Shown: piece after piece, positions 17,576 through 25,625 of the stretch
Layout of the letters: each line of letters begins with the position of its first letter
How positions within the stretch are numbered: position 1 is the stretch's first letter
Source: Firmicutes bacterium HGW-Firmicutes-8
Lineage (GTDB): Bacteria > Bacillota > Thermincolia > Thermincolales > UBA2595
Direction: 5' to 3'
DNA length: 64,000 nucleotides
Assembly: GCA_002840165.1 (NCBI GenBank)
Contig: PGZN01000003.1
Coordinates: 1-64,000, forward strand
The notes under the pieces: model-generated
What the model was told of the DNA's origin: nothing
Databases searched by the model: none
What the model saw: the letters and a program-made list of their open reading frames with translations, nothing else
Translations under genes and position numbers: made by a program

Positions 17576-18383
17576 GTGCTTAGAGCACCCGGCAAATCTG
17601 CACAGAGCAAGAGCTATATGTGGCTGTACCAGACCTGCGGAGATACAGCGCAGCCCATTGTGCTGTATGAGTACCAGCCGGATCGGAAAGCCAGCCGCCA
17701 AGCAGAGTTTCTGAAAGAATTCTCCGGATATCTGCATGCCGGCGGGTACAGCGGGTACCACAACCTCTCGGAAAACATTACGGTGATTGGCTGCTGGGCA
17801 CACTGCCGCCGCAAATACGACGATGCTTTGAAAGCCATTCTGGAGAAAGACCGGGAGGGCTCTGACATCTTGCGCGGAAAGCAGTAATGCGACAGACTGT
17901 TCGCCATTGAAAAGAAACTGGCGGAGTGCCTGCCGGAAGAACGATATACGAAGCGTCAGGAACTTGCAAAGCCGATACTTGACGAGCTTTCTGCGTGGCC
18001 TTCCGTGCTGAAACTGGTGCCGAAAGCCGCAATTGGCAAGGCGATATACTAACACGCAGGAGCAATGGCCGTGGCTGACGCGGTATCTGTTAGATGGTCG
18101 GCTTGAGATCAGCAACAACCGGGCGGAACGTAGCATTAAGCCGTTCGTCAATGACCGCAAGAACTTCCTGTTTGCCAACACGCCCCGCAGTGCAAAGTCC
18201 AGTACCCTTATTTTCAGTATCATAGAGACGGCAAAAGAGAATGGCCTGAATCCATACAAATACCTGACACACATATTCAAAACCGCACCAAATCTGGACC
18301 TTGCGGAGTATCCGGAACGCATTGCTCAGCTGTTGCCGGATTCTGCTCCGGATCAGTGCAAGACCGCCGCTGCTGCCAACTGA
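17576..18383 (+). mobile_element. IS66-family transposase remnant
   Basis: The reading frame matches the C-terminal half of the IS66 TnpC transposase: SKSYMWLYQT, then GYHNL and GCWAHCRRKY, and later NNRAERSIKPFV, which carries the catalytic Glu. It is broken in two places: an in-frame TAA at 17885-17887, and one extra base near 18,050 that moves the rest to another frame. The N-terminal half and any left end are missing, and the second catalytic-Asp region reads AGGYSGY rather than DGYxGY. It cannot be active. Confidence 0.9.
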
Positions 18384-18440
18384 TGGCCGCTGCGGCAGTT
18401 TCTTTTATTTCTCGGTTTGACTCTTACATTGAAGCAACAA

Positions 18441-18488
18441 AAAAACTGCAGTGTGTACGCTAAATCATCGTTCACTGCAGTTTTTTCT
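18441..18488. terminator. Bidirectional terminator-like hairpin
   Basis: AAAAACTGCAGTG at 18441-18453 pairs with CACTGCAGTTTTT at 18473-18485 around a 19-base loop, with T-runs on both strands. It lies between the IS66 remnant and the minus-strand flavodoxin fragment. Confidence 0.75.
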
Positions 18489-18492
18489 ATAA

Positions 18493-18684
18493 TTATTTGA
18501 CCAAAACCTGTCCCATTGACAGGTAATCTACCTCTGCTTGCTTATTTGGTGCTTCATTGCAAATAACACAATCATAGACCAAATTAGCTCCAGCATTACG
18601 GCAAGTTTTCTCCCAATTCCGTATCCATTCACCATCACCCCAACCATAGGAACCAAACAGTATAATGTATAAATTATTATTCAT
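18493..18684 (-). pseudogene. Flavodoxin, 5'-truncated fragment
   Basis: The 63 residues correspond to the second half of a short-chain flavodoxin: LFGSYGWGDGEW is the FMN-binding loop, followed by the usual GANLVYD and NEAP segments. The N-terminal FMN phosphate-binding loop (about 75 residues) is absent and the ATG has no visible ribosome binding site. It is probably a non-functional remnant. It begins 6 bases after the carbonic anhydrase-like gene, so the truncation is likely an old deletion inside an acquired block. Confidence 0.75.
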
Positions 18685-18690
18685 GTAATA

Positions 18691-19224
18691 TTAAAAAATT
18701 GCACTCAGCATATTGTCTTCAACGCTATATAACAATGGAACAACCATAACTTCTGGGTATTTTTCCGAAAGTCTCCTTGACTCTTTAAAAACAAATTCTA
18801 TTTCGTTATCTATTTCGAACATAGGAGCATAGTTCATAAAATGTTCTTCTGCTCGGCTCTTACTCCAGCCAGCATTTTTACAAAGTCCTTCAATGAATTG
18901 ATCTCTTTTTGACACAAGGTTTACCATCCCACAATTATCATGAGCTATCAAAGCTATATGCTTAACCCCGCCTATCGCAATTGCAAATGATACTTTAAAT
19001 TCACAATAACGCAAGTTTGCACCGCCAGTTCTAATTATAAATGCAAAATTTTCCGGTATGCGAAGTTGTTTTCTATTATCCATACACATTCCAACTAATA
19101 ACTGGGCTACATTATAATTCTTGAAGCTTTCTGACAGATTCTGATATTTTATAAGTTCCCCGATAGGAGTATCGTTATATTCTATCGGGATTTGCTCCGC
19201 AGAGGTTATTTTCAATAGATTCAT
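18691..19224 (-). CDS. Beta-carbonic anhydrase-like protein
   Basis: A 177-residue protein with the beta-carbonic anhydrase zinc pattern: CMDNR (Cys-x-Asp-x-Arg) and, about 50 residues later, HDNC (His-x-x-Cys), plus IIRTGGAN between them. Beta enzymes hydrate CO2, but sequence-related members with other roles exist, so the activity is inferred. An AGAGGA site precedes the ATG. It is AT-rich compared with the core genes and lies in the purE'-purC block. A 38-residue ORF directly precedes it on the same strand. Confidence 0.75.
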   Translation of the reverse strand: MNLLKITSAEQIPIEYNDTPIGELIKYQNLSESFKNYNVAQLLVGMCMDNRKQLRIPENFAFIIRTGGANLRYCEFKVSFAIAIGGVKHIALIAHDNCGMVNLVSKRDQFIEGLCKNAGWSKSRAEEHFMNYAPMFEIDNEIEFVFKESRRLSEKYPEVMVVPLLYSVEDNMLSAIF

Positions 19225-19236
19225 TCAATCCTCTTT

Positions 19237-19353
19237 CTAAAATGTGTTAGTAGTATTATATAAAGCAATTGGAACTACAAAATTAACCCCACCTTCAATT
19301 ATTTCTTTTAGTTCCGCAGGTAAAATAATCTTATCTAAAATGTTTGTATCCAT
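19237..19353 (-). CDS. Small unknown protein between purC and the carbonic anhydrase-like gene
   Basis: A 38-residue frame starting at the ATG at 19353 behind AAGGAG. It begins MDTNILDKII and ends in a hydrophobic stretch with an NTTNTF tail. It lies 17 bases after purC and 12 bases before the carbonic anhydrase-like gene, so it fits the operon spacing. I do not recognise it. It may be a genuine small protein or the 5' remnant of a lost gene. Confidence 0.45.
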   Translation of the reverse strand: MDTNILDKIILPAELKEIIEGGVNFVVPIALYNTTNTF

Positions 19354-19370
19354 CTGAATACTCCTTATAA

Positions 19371-20252
19371 TCACATCAGCTTAATGCCTGTAATTATTTC
19401 AAATGCTTCTAAATATTTTCGTTCAGTCTGACCTATAACATCATTTGGCAGGCTTGGTGCAGGAGGTGTTTTGTTCCACCCTATATTTTCAAGATAGTCA
19501 CGTACGAACTGTTTGTCGAAGCTTTTCTGGGACTTTCCAATTTCATATTCATCTAAAAGCCAAAATCTTGAAGAATCAGGTGTGAAAAGTTCATCTGCCA
19601 GTATCAGATTCCCCTCCAAAATACCAAATTCAAACTTGGAATCTGCTAGTATTAACCCCCTACTCTCAGCATATTTGCTTGCTCTTGCATAGAGAGATAA
19701 ACTCTTTTCCATTATTTCCTGCGTTAATTCCTTGCCAATCAAATTCTCCAACTCATTTGTAGTTATATTCTCATCGTGACCATGATGAGCTTTTGTAGTT
19801 GGTGTAAATATTGGCTCAGGAAGTTTTGAACTTTCCTTAAGTCCTTCTGGAAGTTTAATCCCACAAATGCTCCTACACTTTTCATACTCCTTCAGAGCTG
19901 AACCTGTGAGATACCCTCGCACTATGCATTCAGCTTTAACCATATCAACCTTTTTTACAAGCATGGATCTGTGCTGCAAGTATTCCATATATTGTGAAAG
20001 TGGTTCAGGATATTCACTAATGTCTGTCGTTATCATATGGTTTTTAACAATATCTTCTGTATAGTTAAACCAAAATTCGGAAATTTTGTTTAGAATCCTT
20101 CCTTTATTTGGTATTTCGTTTGGGAAGACTACATCAAATGCTGATATCCTGTCAGTTACAACAATCAGTAGCTTATCCTCCAAATCATACACATCTCGAA
20201 CTTTACCTTTAATTAATAGAGGAAGATTTAAAATCAAATCGTCATGTACCAT
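19371..20252 (-). CDS. purC: Phosphoribosylaminoimidazole-succinocarboxamide synthase PurC
   Basis: PurC (SAICAR synthase) joins aspartate to the purine precursor CAIR using ATP. The 293-residue product has GKVRDVYDL near the N-terminus, TDRISAFDVVFPNEIP, the VRGYLTGSALKEY segment and LADSKFEFG, all diagnostic. It appears complete. It follows a 5'-truncated purE in the same direction and has lower GC than the core genes, so the block looks acquired. Since purE is broken, this copy may be redundant with a chromosomal pur operon elsewhere. Confidence 0.95.
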   Translation of the reverse strand: MVHDDLILNLPLLIKGKVRDVYDLEDKLLIVVTDRISAFDVVFPNEIPNKGRILNKISEFWFNYTEDIVKNHMITTDISEYPEPLSQYMEYLQHRSMLVKKVDMVKAECIVRGYLTGSALKEYEKCRSICGIKLPEGLKESSKLPEPIFTPTTKAHHGHDENITTNELENLIGKELTQEIMEKSLSLYARASKYAESRGLILADSKFEFGILEGNLILADELFTPDSSRFWLLDEYEIGKSQKSFDKQFVRDYLENIGWNKTPPAPSLPNDVIGQTERKYLEAFEIITGIKLM

Positions 20253-20270
20253 TGTTATCTCAATACCCCC

Positions 20271-20694
20271 TTATTCTTCAAGCTTTTCTTTCAGTGCTAT
20301 GTCTTTTTCCTCGACCTTTATTGCCAACTGTATTTTGTATTCCTTAAGTTTTTCCTTGATGCTATCATGCCCTATAGCTAGAATTTGAGCAGCCAGTATT
20401 GCAGCATTTTCAGCTCCATCTATTGCAACAGTGGCAACAGGAATACCAGAAGGCATCTGTACTATTGATAAGAGTGAATCCAATCCGTCAAGTGTAGAAG
20501 ATTTAATCGGTATCCCAATAACAGGCAGGGTAGTGTATGCTGCTATGACTCCAGGCAGGTGGGCGGCTTTCCCTGCCGCTGCAATAATTACACTAAATCC
20601 GTTTTTATCAGCATTTTTAGCAAACTCACTAGCCCTATCAGGTGTCCTATGTGCCGACATAACTGAAATCTCAGTTTTAATACCAAATTCTTAG
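20271..20694 (-). pseudogene. purE: PurE (N5-CAIR mutase), 5'-truncated
   Basis: The readable frame from the ATG at 20660 gives 129 residues that match PurE from the SAHRTP substrate loop to the C-terminus ([23 protein letters not shown]). In-frame homology extends a little upstream (FGIKTEISV) to about 20,694, where a stop appears and an unrelated coding sequence begins. The N-terminal GSxSD phosphate-binding part is missing, so the protein should be inactive. The break marks one edge of the acquired purine block. Confidence 0.85.
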
Positions 20695-20832
20695 TGGTCG
20701 TAAAGCCGCAAACAAAGAACTACCCAAGCCCAGAACTGCTAAAAACGGAGCAATAAATGCGCCGAAGATGAACCCTATAATGAGCCCTATTTTGTTATTC
20801 AACAACCATTGTGTAATTTTGTTTCTTGTCAT
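20677..20832 (-). CDS. Small single-pass membrane peptide, truncated by the purE junction
   Basis: About 51 residues from the ATG at 20832, which has a GGAGGAG site. It has one glycine/alanine-rich membrane helix ([19 protein letters not shown]). The last few residues (RIWY) come from purE sequence read in another frame, so the natural C-terminus was lost at the junction near 20,694. The family is unknown. Confidence 0.45.
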   Translation of the reverse strand: MTRNKITQWLLNNKIGLIIGFIFGAFIAPFLAVLGLGSSLFAALRPLRIWY

Positions 20833-20891
20833 AAACTCTCCTCCCGAACTACCTGGGACAGACATACATATCTTTTGTAATGTAAACTTTT

Positions 20892-21050
20892 CTAAAACTC
20901 ATCATCTATCAGGCTCCACCACCTAAATGTTGAAGGTTCAGTAGCATTGTATTGGTCTTTTTCTAATACAGAAGGCTCGTTATAGTTCGTCCAGCTATAA
21001 TAACGAGATTTGTCTTTAGGGCGCAAATATAAAGGAACCCCAGACGAATG
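20892..21050 (-). pseudogene. 3' remnant of an unknown protein gene
   Basis: On the minus strand a frame reads LRPKDKSRYYSWTNYNEP and ends FRWWSLIDDEF before a TAG at 20892-20894. It is entered from inside the MSGAA repeat copy at 21016-21063, in a different frame, with only a GTG near 21,060 as possible start. It looks like the end of a larger gene joined to that repeat. I cannot name it. Confidence 0.4.
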
Positions 21051-21063
21051 CTGCACCACTCAT
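21016..21063 (-). repeat. MSGAA small-peptide repeat, copy A (degenerate)
   Basis: First of five related loci. The minus strand reads GGGAACTAAG, then ATG and the conserved codons MSGAAFVWGS, but the frame stops after 15 residues. The conserved promoter block found in other copies is missing here. Only about 55 bases match the other copies. Confidence 0.7.
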
Positions 21064-21080
21064 CTTAGTTCCCTCTATAT

Positions 21081-21623
21081 TTAATCAATCAGCACAAGTG
21101 CAAAGTAATTCCATTTTCCATAGGTCTCTTTTTTGGTATCAATATGAAAACCATTGTCCCTGGCAGTTTTGAAAACGTCTATTCCACATGCTTCCATCAA
21201 GGGTCTGGCATCCTTATTTTTTTCTTGTGCCCCTTGTGACTCAGCCTGAGTCACATTAGTATCCTTTTGTCAGGAAGGACCCTCGCCAAATGGAAGGGCT
21301 ATCAACGCAAAAGCTTTATAAAATCCGGATGTGTATGCCTCATGTTCAATTTTAATGGCTTTCTTAGAAAGCTCCGGTCCATTTGAGCCATTAAGCAATA
21401 AAGCCTTATCGTATTCCTGAAGCACCTTTTTGGTTTCTTCAGCGTTTGGCGCAAGGGGTGGATGTAAAGAATCCTTATCATAGAAAGGACAACCGTACTG
21501 GCATTTCCAGCGTACCCATTCTGCCACGGAAATAGTACTGGAATCAATTATCTTGGCTTCTTCAACTCCCAGTTCCCCAGCCTTTTTAATTAGGAAATCA
21601 AATTTGTTTAAGCTCTGGTCCAT
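21081..21623 (-). pseudogene. DUF2284 metal-binding family gene with an in-frame TGA
   Basis: From the ATG at 21623 (behind AGGAGG) the frame matches DUF2284: KCQYGCP, then PNAEETKKVLQEY and YKAFALIALPFGEGPS. A TGA at 21272-21270 follows. The same frame continues without any other stop to a TAA at 21081-21083 and keeps the family C-terminus ARPLMEACGIDVF. Without the TGA the protein would have 180 residues, normal for the family. Several usual cysteine ligands are changed (LHPP for TCPP; none in the 22 residues after GP). A 9-bp hairpin follows the TGA. It may be a decaying gene, or TGA may encode selenocysteine. Pseudogene is the safer label given the decayed surroundings. Confidence 0.65.
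21235..21255 (-). other. SECIS-like hairpin 14 bases after the in-frame TGA
   Basis: A perfect 9-bp stem (TGTGACTCA with its complement) capped by a GGC loop on the minus strand. The loop G lies 23 bases after the TGA, inside the range usual for bacterial SECIS elements, which also need a G at the start of the loop. It lies within the coding frame. Its role is untested and it could be chance. Confidence 0.4.
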
Positions 21624-21740
21624 GATATTCCTCCTCACCGTCTTAATATTATAAGGGGTCTCATCTATTTTAAAATAGGGACACTATTCTATTTATAAAT
21701 CGGGAAATCCTTCTTTTTGGTATGGCAATGGCCAAATGTT

Positions 21741-22420
21741 TTATTGCTCCTGTATAGCAGCCCAGAACTCGCCTTGAATATCAATCAAATCCCTGATCTC
21801 CGTGAACGGTACTTTGAACATTCGGAACCCGGCTGCGTATGGCCCGACTTCATAAGGATAAAAGTAGATTTCGAGAGAATCCTGATGCAAAATGAACTGT
21901 TGATTGGACTCTATGCCGATGAAACTGGCCGTCCATAGACCTTCACTGTCCGCCCTGGCCTGGATCTGTTTTTTTATAATGGCACTGACAGGGGCATTCC
22001 ATGGGCGGCGCCAAGCATGTAATCATATCCGCTCATTTTAATGGATACCAAAGCCGGAGTATGAAAATCTACCTCGAAATTACCCTCGTATGTGCTCTCA
22101 TATTCTTCATCCGCTTTTGGGTTTTCAGCAATTGCCAGATTTTCAAGCTCTTTGTTAAGTTTGGCCTGGACCTGAGAATCGGCCAGACCGCTGAATTCAG
22201 GATAATAAACAAGGGTATTCCGGTCAGGCCGGTATTTTTTTTCGGAAATAGCCGCCCCATTCCCGAGGTCGTACTTAAGCTGTTGCTCCCAAACAACAGT
22301 ACCATCCTTGCATGTCTCCGGCTTCTGCGTTGCCTTGGGCTGTATCTGCCCGTTTCCTTTGGGGGAGCAGCCGCCGGCAATTACTATTAAGAAGATTACC
22401 AACACAAAGAAAACCGTTAG
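21741..22420 (-). pseudogene. DUF4163/DUF3298-type lipoprotein, broken
   Basis: The 5' part (22405 down to 21974) encodes a lipoprotein signal ending in the lipobox IAGGC and then YPEFSGLADSQVQAKLN and MLGAAHGMP, typical of PdaC/RsiV-like DUF4163-DUF3298 proteins. The frame then stops, but a different frame from about 21,970 to a stop at 21741 carries the family C-terminus (LEIYFYPYEVGPYAAGF and EFWAAIQ). A stretch between the two domains is deleted out of frame. The start codon is also missing: a TAG lies just before KLTVFF. Confidence 0.8.
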
Positions 22421-22435
22421 TTTCTAAGGGAAAGA

Positions 22436-22711
22436 TTATTCACTGACTATCCGTTGGACTCTGCCCACCTGGCCGGTGGTCAGTCTGACCTTGATTCCTC
22501 TGGGATGTACCTGACTTGATGTCAGTATATTTTGCACTTCACCTGTCGTTGTTTTGCCGGATCTCTGGTTTTGCTTTTCAACTATTTCCACCGGCTGCCC
22601 TGGTTTGATATTTTTTCTGTAGGTGTGTTCATTTGACAAAGATTTACCACCTCTTAACGATTCTCTAAATTGCCATGTAAGACCATTCTGATTATTGGCT
22701 ATTTGACCCAT
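22436..22711 (-). CDS. YwbE-like protein
   Basis: A 91-residue protein whose second half matches the YwbE family: NIKPGQPVEIVEKQNQRSGK, then VHPRGIKVRLTTGQVGRVQ. The family is a small beta-rich domain of unknown function. The first 30 residues vary and the true start could be internal. A frameshifted second copy exists at 17228-17418. It lies directly behind the broken lipoprotein gene. Confidence 0.8.
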   Translation of the reverse strand: MGQIANNQNGLTWQFRESLRGGKSLSNEHTYRKNIKPGQPVEIVEKQNQRSGKTTTGEVQNILTSSQVHPRGIKVRLTTGQVGRVQRIVSE

Positions 22712-22791
22712 GATTCCATTTATCGGCGGAGATGTTTAGTACTCTACTTTAAGTGAAATAATAACACCAATATAGAGATGAGGTGTTAAAA

Positions 22792-23244
22792 ATGAAAGAT
22801 ACTATTGACAGAACAGTTATTGGTGCAGTAGGAGGGATAATGGGTGGATTAGCGTCAGCTATCAGTCTCGAAACCTTCGGCATATTTATTGAGAAATCAT
22901 ATCCAAAAGTAATGCATATTGCTCTCCTCTTTATCCCTGCCGGTCAAGACCACACTTTTGGGGGTAAATTGATAGCATACTTCGCACAGTTTACAATTGC
23001 ATCACTATTAGGCATTTTATACGTCAATATTTTCAGACTCACTGGTCGAGATTGGGCAACCACAAAAGGTCTAATATTTGGTGCAGCTACATGGATCATT
23101 ATATTTGGGATAATGGGAAAACTTTTAAACTTACCAGAACAGGGTGATATCACCGTTGCTTTCATATTGATCATAGGTCACTTGATTTTTGGAGTTGTTA
23201 CTTCATGGAGCGTGTATTGGCTAAGCGAAAAAGCTAAATTATAG
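22792..23244 (+). CDS. Four-helix membrane protein (paralogue of 31112-31633)
   Basis: About 150 residues with four hydrophobic segments, starting at an ATG 7 bases after GAGGTG. The layout (GAVGGIMGGLASAISLE, a central FAQFTIASLLGILYVN, then GLIFGAATWIIIFGIMGKLLNLP) is shared with the protein at 31112, which has GASFGLTWWFSFYTVTTLLKLP at the same place. The family function is unknown. No partner gene is obvious. Confidence 0.7.
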   Translation: MKDTIDRTVIGAVGGIMGGLASAISLETFGIFIEKSYPKVMHIALLFIPAGQDHTFGGKLIAYFAQFTIASLLGILYVNIFRLTGRDWATTKGLIFGAATWIIIFGIMGKLLNLPEQGDITVAFILIIGHLIFGVVTSWSVYWLSEKAKL

Positions 23245-23262
23245 ACGTATTAGCTAAGGGTT

Positions 23263-23485
23263 TTAAAAACCTGCCAAATTCAAAGAATAGGCTATCGGGT
23301 AATCGTACATCTGGTTACGCCAAGCAGGGTATTCGGCCAGGGTTTTCAAGGTCATTATTCCAGGGTTGCCGTTAGCTTCTATCAGCCAAGGTTTACCCGA
23401 CGGATCAACTATTATATCTAATCCAACCCAGCCGAGTTGTTGGTGAGGAATCTACCGGGTTTTGCCACCCTTGCAAAGATAGCTG
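23263..23485 (-). pseudogene. C-terminal remnant of an ATP-grasp (YheC/YheD-like) gene
   Basis: The minus strand reads LGWVGLDIIVDPSGKPWLIE, then ANGNPGIMTL and a natural C-terminus ending LNLAGF before a stop at 23263-23265. The phrase with Glu-Ala-Asn-Gly-Asn-Pro is the ATP-grasp metal-binding motif of YheC/YheD-type spore-associated proteins. A TAG interrupts it near 23,450 and everything upstream is gone. Confidence 0.8.
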
Positions 23486-23576
23486 GAACTAACCAATTAA
23501 TTCCCGTTACATAACAGTTACATTGCATAAAAAATTGTAAATCAAGGCACTATATATTACGGAGGTGTAGTAATTT

Positions 23577-24050
23577 ATGACCATAAACTTAACTCAAAAA
23601 GAAAGGCTTTTATTGGAGGACCAGAAAAAACACGAGGAGATTTGTATTCAAAAGTACACCAGTTATGCAAACCAAGCTCAGGATCCCCAGTTAAAACAAA
23701 TGTTTAACAACCATGCCCAACATGAGCGACAGCACCTGAATACAATTAATCAAATTCTGGCAGGTCAGGTGCCAAACGTACAATCCCAAAGCATGCAACA
23801 AGGGCAGCAGCCAAATATTCATAACCAGGGACAGCCGGGAATGGGGCTAACCAACGCAAATGATGCGGTACTGTGTAACGACCTGTTAATGACTGAAAAA
23901 TTTGTATCAGGGACATATGATACTGCCATCTTTGAAATGACAGATACTAACGTGCGCAAGGCTCTTAACCATATTCAGAAAGAGGAACAGCAACATGGAG
24001 AAGATATATTCAATTATATGAAGAGCAAGGGTATGTATAATCCACAATAA
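23577..24050 (+). CDS. CotF-family spore coat protein
   Basis: A 157-residue helical protein of the CotF/ferritin-like coat family. The N-terminal helix pair carries KHEEICIQKYTSYANQAQD and a HAQHERQHL motif, then a Gln/Asn-rich linker (about residues 60-88), then DLLMTEKFVSGTYDTAI and a final QHGEDIFNYM. These proteins are found in the coat or in sporulating cells; the exact role is unknown. GGAGGTG precedes the ATG. A short GC hairpin follows at 24,069-24,100. Confidence 0.87.
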   Translation: MTINLTQKERLLLEDQKKHEEICIQKYTSYANQAQDPQLKQMFNNHAQHERQHLNTINQILAGQVPNVQSQSMQQGQQPNIHNQGQPGMGLTNANDAVLCNDLLMTEKFVSGTYDTAIFEMTDTNVRKALNHIQKEEQQHGEDIFNYMKSKGMYNPQ

Positions 24051-24068
24051 CAATTTATCCCCTTAATT

Positions 24069-24100
24069 ACGCCGGCTCATAGGGCCGGTCATTTATTTTC
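24069..24100 (+). terminator. Probable terminator after the CotF-like gene
   Basis: GCCGGC-TCATAGG-GCCGGT hairpin at 24071-24089 followed by a T-rich stretch (TCATTTATTTTC). Confidence 0.6.
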
Positions 24101-24154
24101 TTAGCAGCTCCGTTCTTCCTGGCCCGGATTTGCCACATTAGATTGCCTATTCTA

Positions 24155-24580
24155 TCATTTTATTCTTCTCTGTCTGCATTTCGGCGGGTGCAATAGTTCG
24201 GCCACAATAATGCCGTTGATTATGTTATAGGAATCAAACAGCGGCAGTAATTCTCCGGGCACGTTCTGCTCTTGATTCACAGCGCGGACCAGCGCTTGGT
24301 CAAGCGTTTCCCCTAGAGTTATGCCAGGTCCGGTTTCTGCCGCGGGTGTTTCATCTAGTCCTGGAATTCGCTCCTCCGGAGCTTTACCGGTTATTGGACC
24401 AGGGCTCGCTTCTTCTGAATCCTCAGTTAAATCCCATGGAAAAACCATTTCCCTAAGGATGGGAGGTAATTGTTCGCCTTCCCAGTCCCTCGGCAAATTT
24501 CCTTTTACATCGGAAAACTTTCTAAATGCCCGAAAGAGTATTGCAAGCACAAAGATAATAACCCATATACTACCTTCCAA
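24155..24580 (-). CDS. Membrane-anchored protein of the floA operon
   Basis: About 141 residues from a TTG at 24580, 9 bases after AAGGAG. Longer frames begin inside floA and are unlikely. It has one N-terminal membrane helix (SIWVIIFVLAILFRAF) and a proline/glutamate-rich hydrophilic tail. It is the last gene of the nfeD-floA operon, 28 bases behind floA. I do not recognise the family. It may assist the flotillin scaffold. Confidence 0.6.
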   Translation of the reverse strand: MEGSIWVIIFVLAILFRAFRKFSDVKGNLPRDWEGEQLPPILREMVFPWDLTEDSEEASPGPITGKAPEERIPGLDETPAAETGPGITLGETLDQALVRAVNQEQNVPGELLPLFDSYNIINGIIVAELLHPPKCRQRRIK

Positions 24581-24608
24581 TTTGGCAGCTCCTTTCCGCT
24601 TTAACTCC

Positions 24609-25622
24609 TTACTTGGCAGGGGGTTGGGGACTTGGATTATCCCTGCCTTTGGCTTTGGGCGAAAGTTGGCCAATGGAATCCCTCATCTGGGTGTCGGCCT
24701 GCAAGTTTTGCAGGTTGTAGTAATCCATTACGCCAAGGTTGCCGTTACGTAATGCATCCGCCAAAGCCTGCGGCACCGCAGCCTCGGCTTCAACTACTTT
24801 AGCGCGCATTTCCTGTACTGCTGCAATCATCTCCTGCTCTCTGGCCACTGCCATGGCCCGGCGTTCTTCAGCCTTGGCCTGGGCTATGCGTTTGTCGGCT
24901 TCAGCCTGGTCGGTCTGTAGTTGAGCGCCAATGTTTCTGCCTACGTCTACGTCAGCAATATCTATGGAAAGAATCTCAAAGGCTGTTCCGGAGTCTAATC
25001 CTTTGCCCAGTACAGTAGTTGAGATAAGGTCGGGATTCTCCAGTACCGCCTTATGGTTAACAGCCGAACCTACTGTTGTAACAACACCTTCGCCGACCCG
25101 AGCGATGATAGTTTCCTCTCCTGCCCCCCCGACCAATCTGTCAATATTGGCTCTAACCGTAACCCGGGCTATAGCCTTTACTTCAATACCGTCTTTGGCC
25201 ACTGCGGAGATTAACGGGGTCTCAATTACCTTGGGGTTTACGCTCATCTGCACAGCTTCCAGAACATTTCTTCCTGCCAGGTCAATGGCAGCAGCCCTCT
25301 CAAAGAGAAGCGGAATATTAGCCCTTTCTGCGGCGATAAGCGCATCTATCACCCGGTCCACATTGCCACCGGCCAGATAATGGGCCTCCAGTTGGTTGTC
25401 GGTTACTGTCAGGCCAGCCTTGAGGGCCTTGATTAAGGGGTTAACGATCCTGGACGGAACTACCCTCCTTAACCGCATCCCAATTAATGTGACTATCCTG
25501 ATTTTAACGCCTGCCGCAAGGGCTGAAATCCATAGCCCCACAGGTATATAACTGAAAACAATGGCTAACCCGATAACAGCTAAAGCAATAATTACTAAAG
25601 GAATCAAAGCAGCAATCTCCAT
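24609..25622 (-). CDS. floA: Flotillin-like protein FloA
   Basis: A 337-residue FloA (YqfA) protein, which forms membrane microdomain scaffolds. An N-terminal membrane hairpin (about residues 5-40) is followed by a PHB/SPFH-like domain ([20 protein letters not shown], then [19 protein letters not shown]) and an Ala/Glu-rich coiled coil ([18 protein letters not shown]). GAGGAGG precedes the ATG. It lies 3 bases after nfeD, the conserved pairing of the nfeD/floA membrane module. Confidence 0.95.
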   Translation of the reverse strand: MEIAALIPLVIIALAVIGLAIVFSYIPVGLWISALAAGVKIRIVTLIGMRLRRVVPSRIVNPLIKALKAGLTVTDNQLEAHYLAGGNVDRVIDALIAAERANIPLLFERAAAIDLAGRNVLEAVQMSVNPKVIETPLISAVAKDGIEVKAIARVTVRANIDRLVGGAGEETIIARVGEGVVTTVGSAVNHKAVLENPDLISTTVLGKGLDSGTAFEILSIDIADVDVGRNIGAQLQTDQAEADKRIAQAKAEERRAMAVAREQEMIAAVQEMRAKVVEAEAAVPQALADALRNGNLGVMDYYNLQNLQADTQMRDSIGQLSPKAKGRDNPSPQPPAK

Positions 25623-25625
25623 TTT

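Noticed and set aside
17567-18322. 251-residue minus-strand frame across the IS66 remnant
   Set aside because: The plus strand carries real IS66 transposase homology, although broken; the antisense frame is open by chance.
21717-21938. 73-residue plus-strand frame
   Set aside because: It lies opposite the DUF3298 C-terminal remnant, which has clear homology on the minus strand.
24321-25380. Plus-strand frames opposite the floA region
   Set aside because: Antisense to floA and the downstream operon gene; no supporting features.
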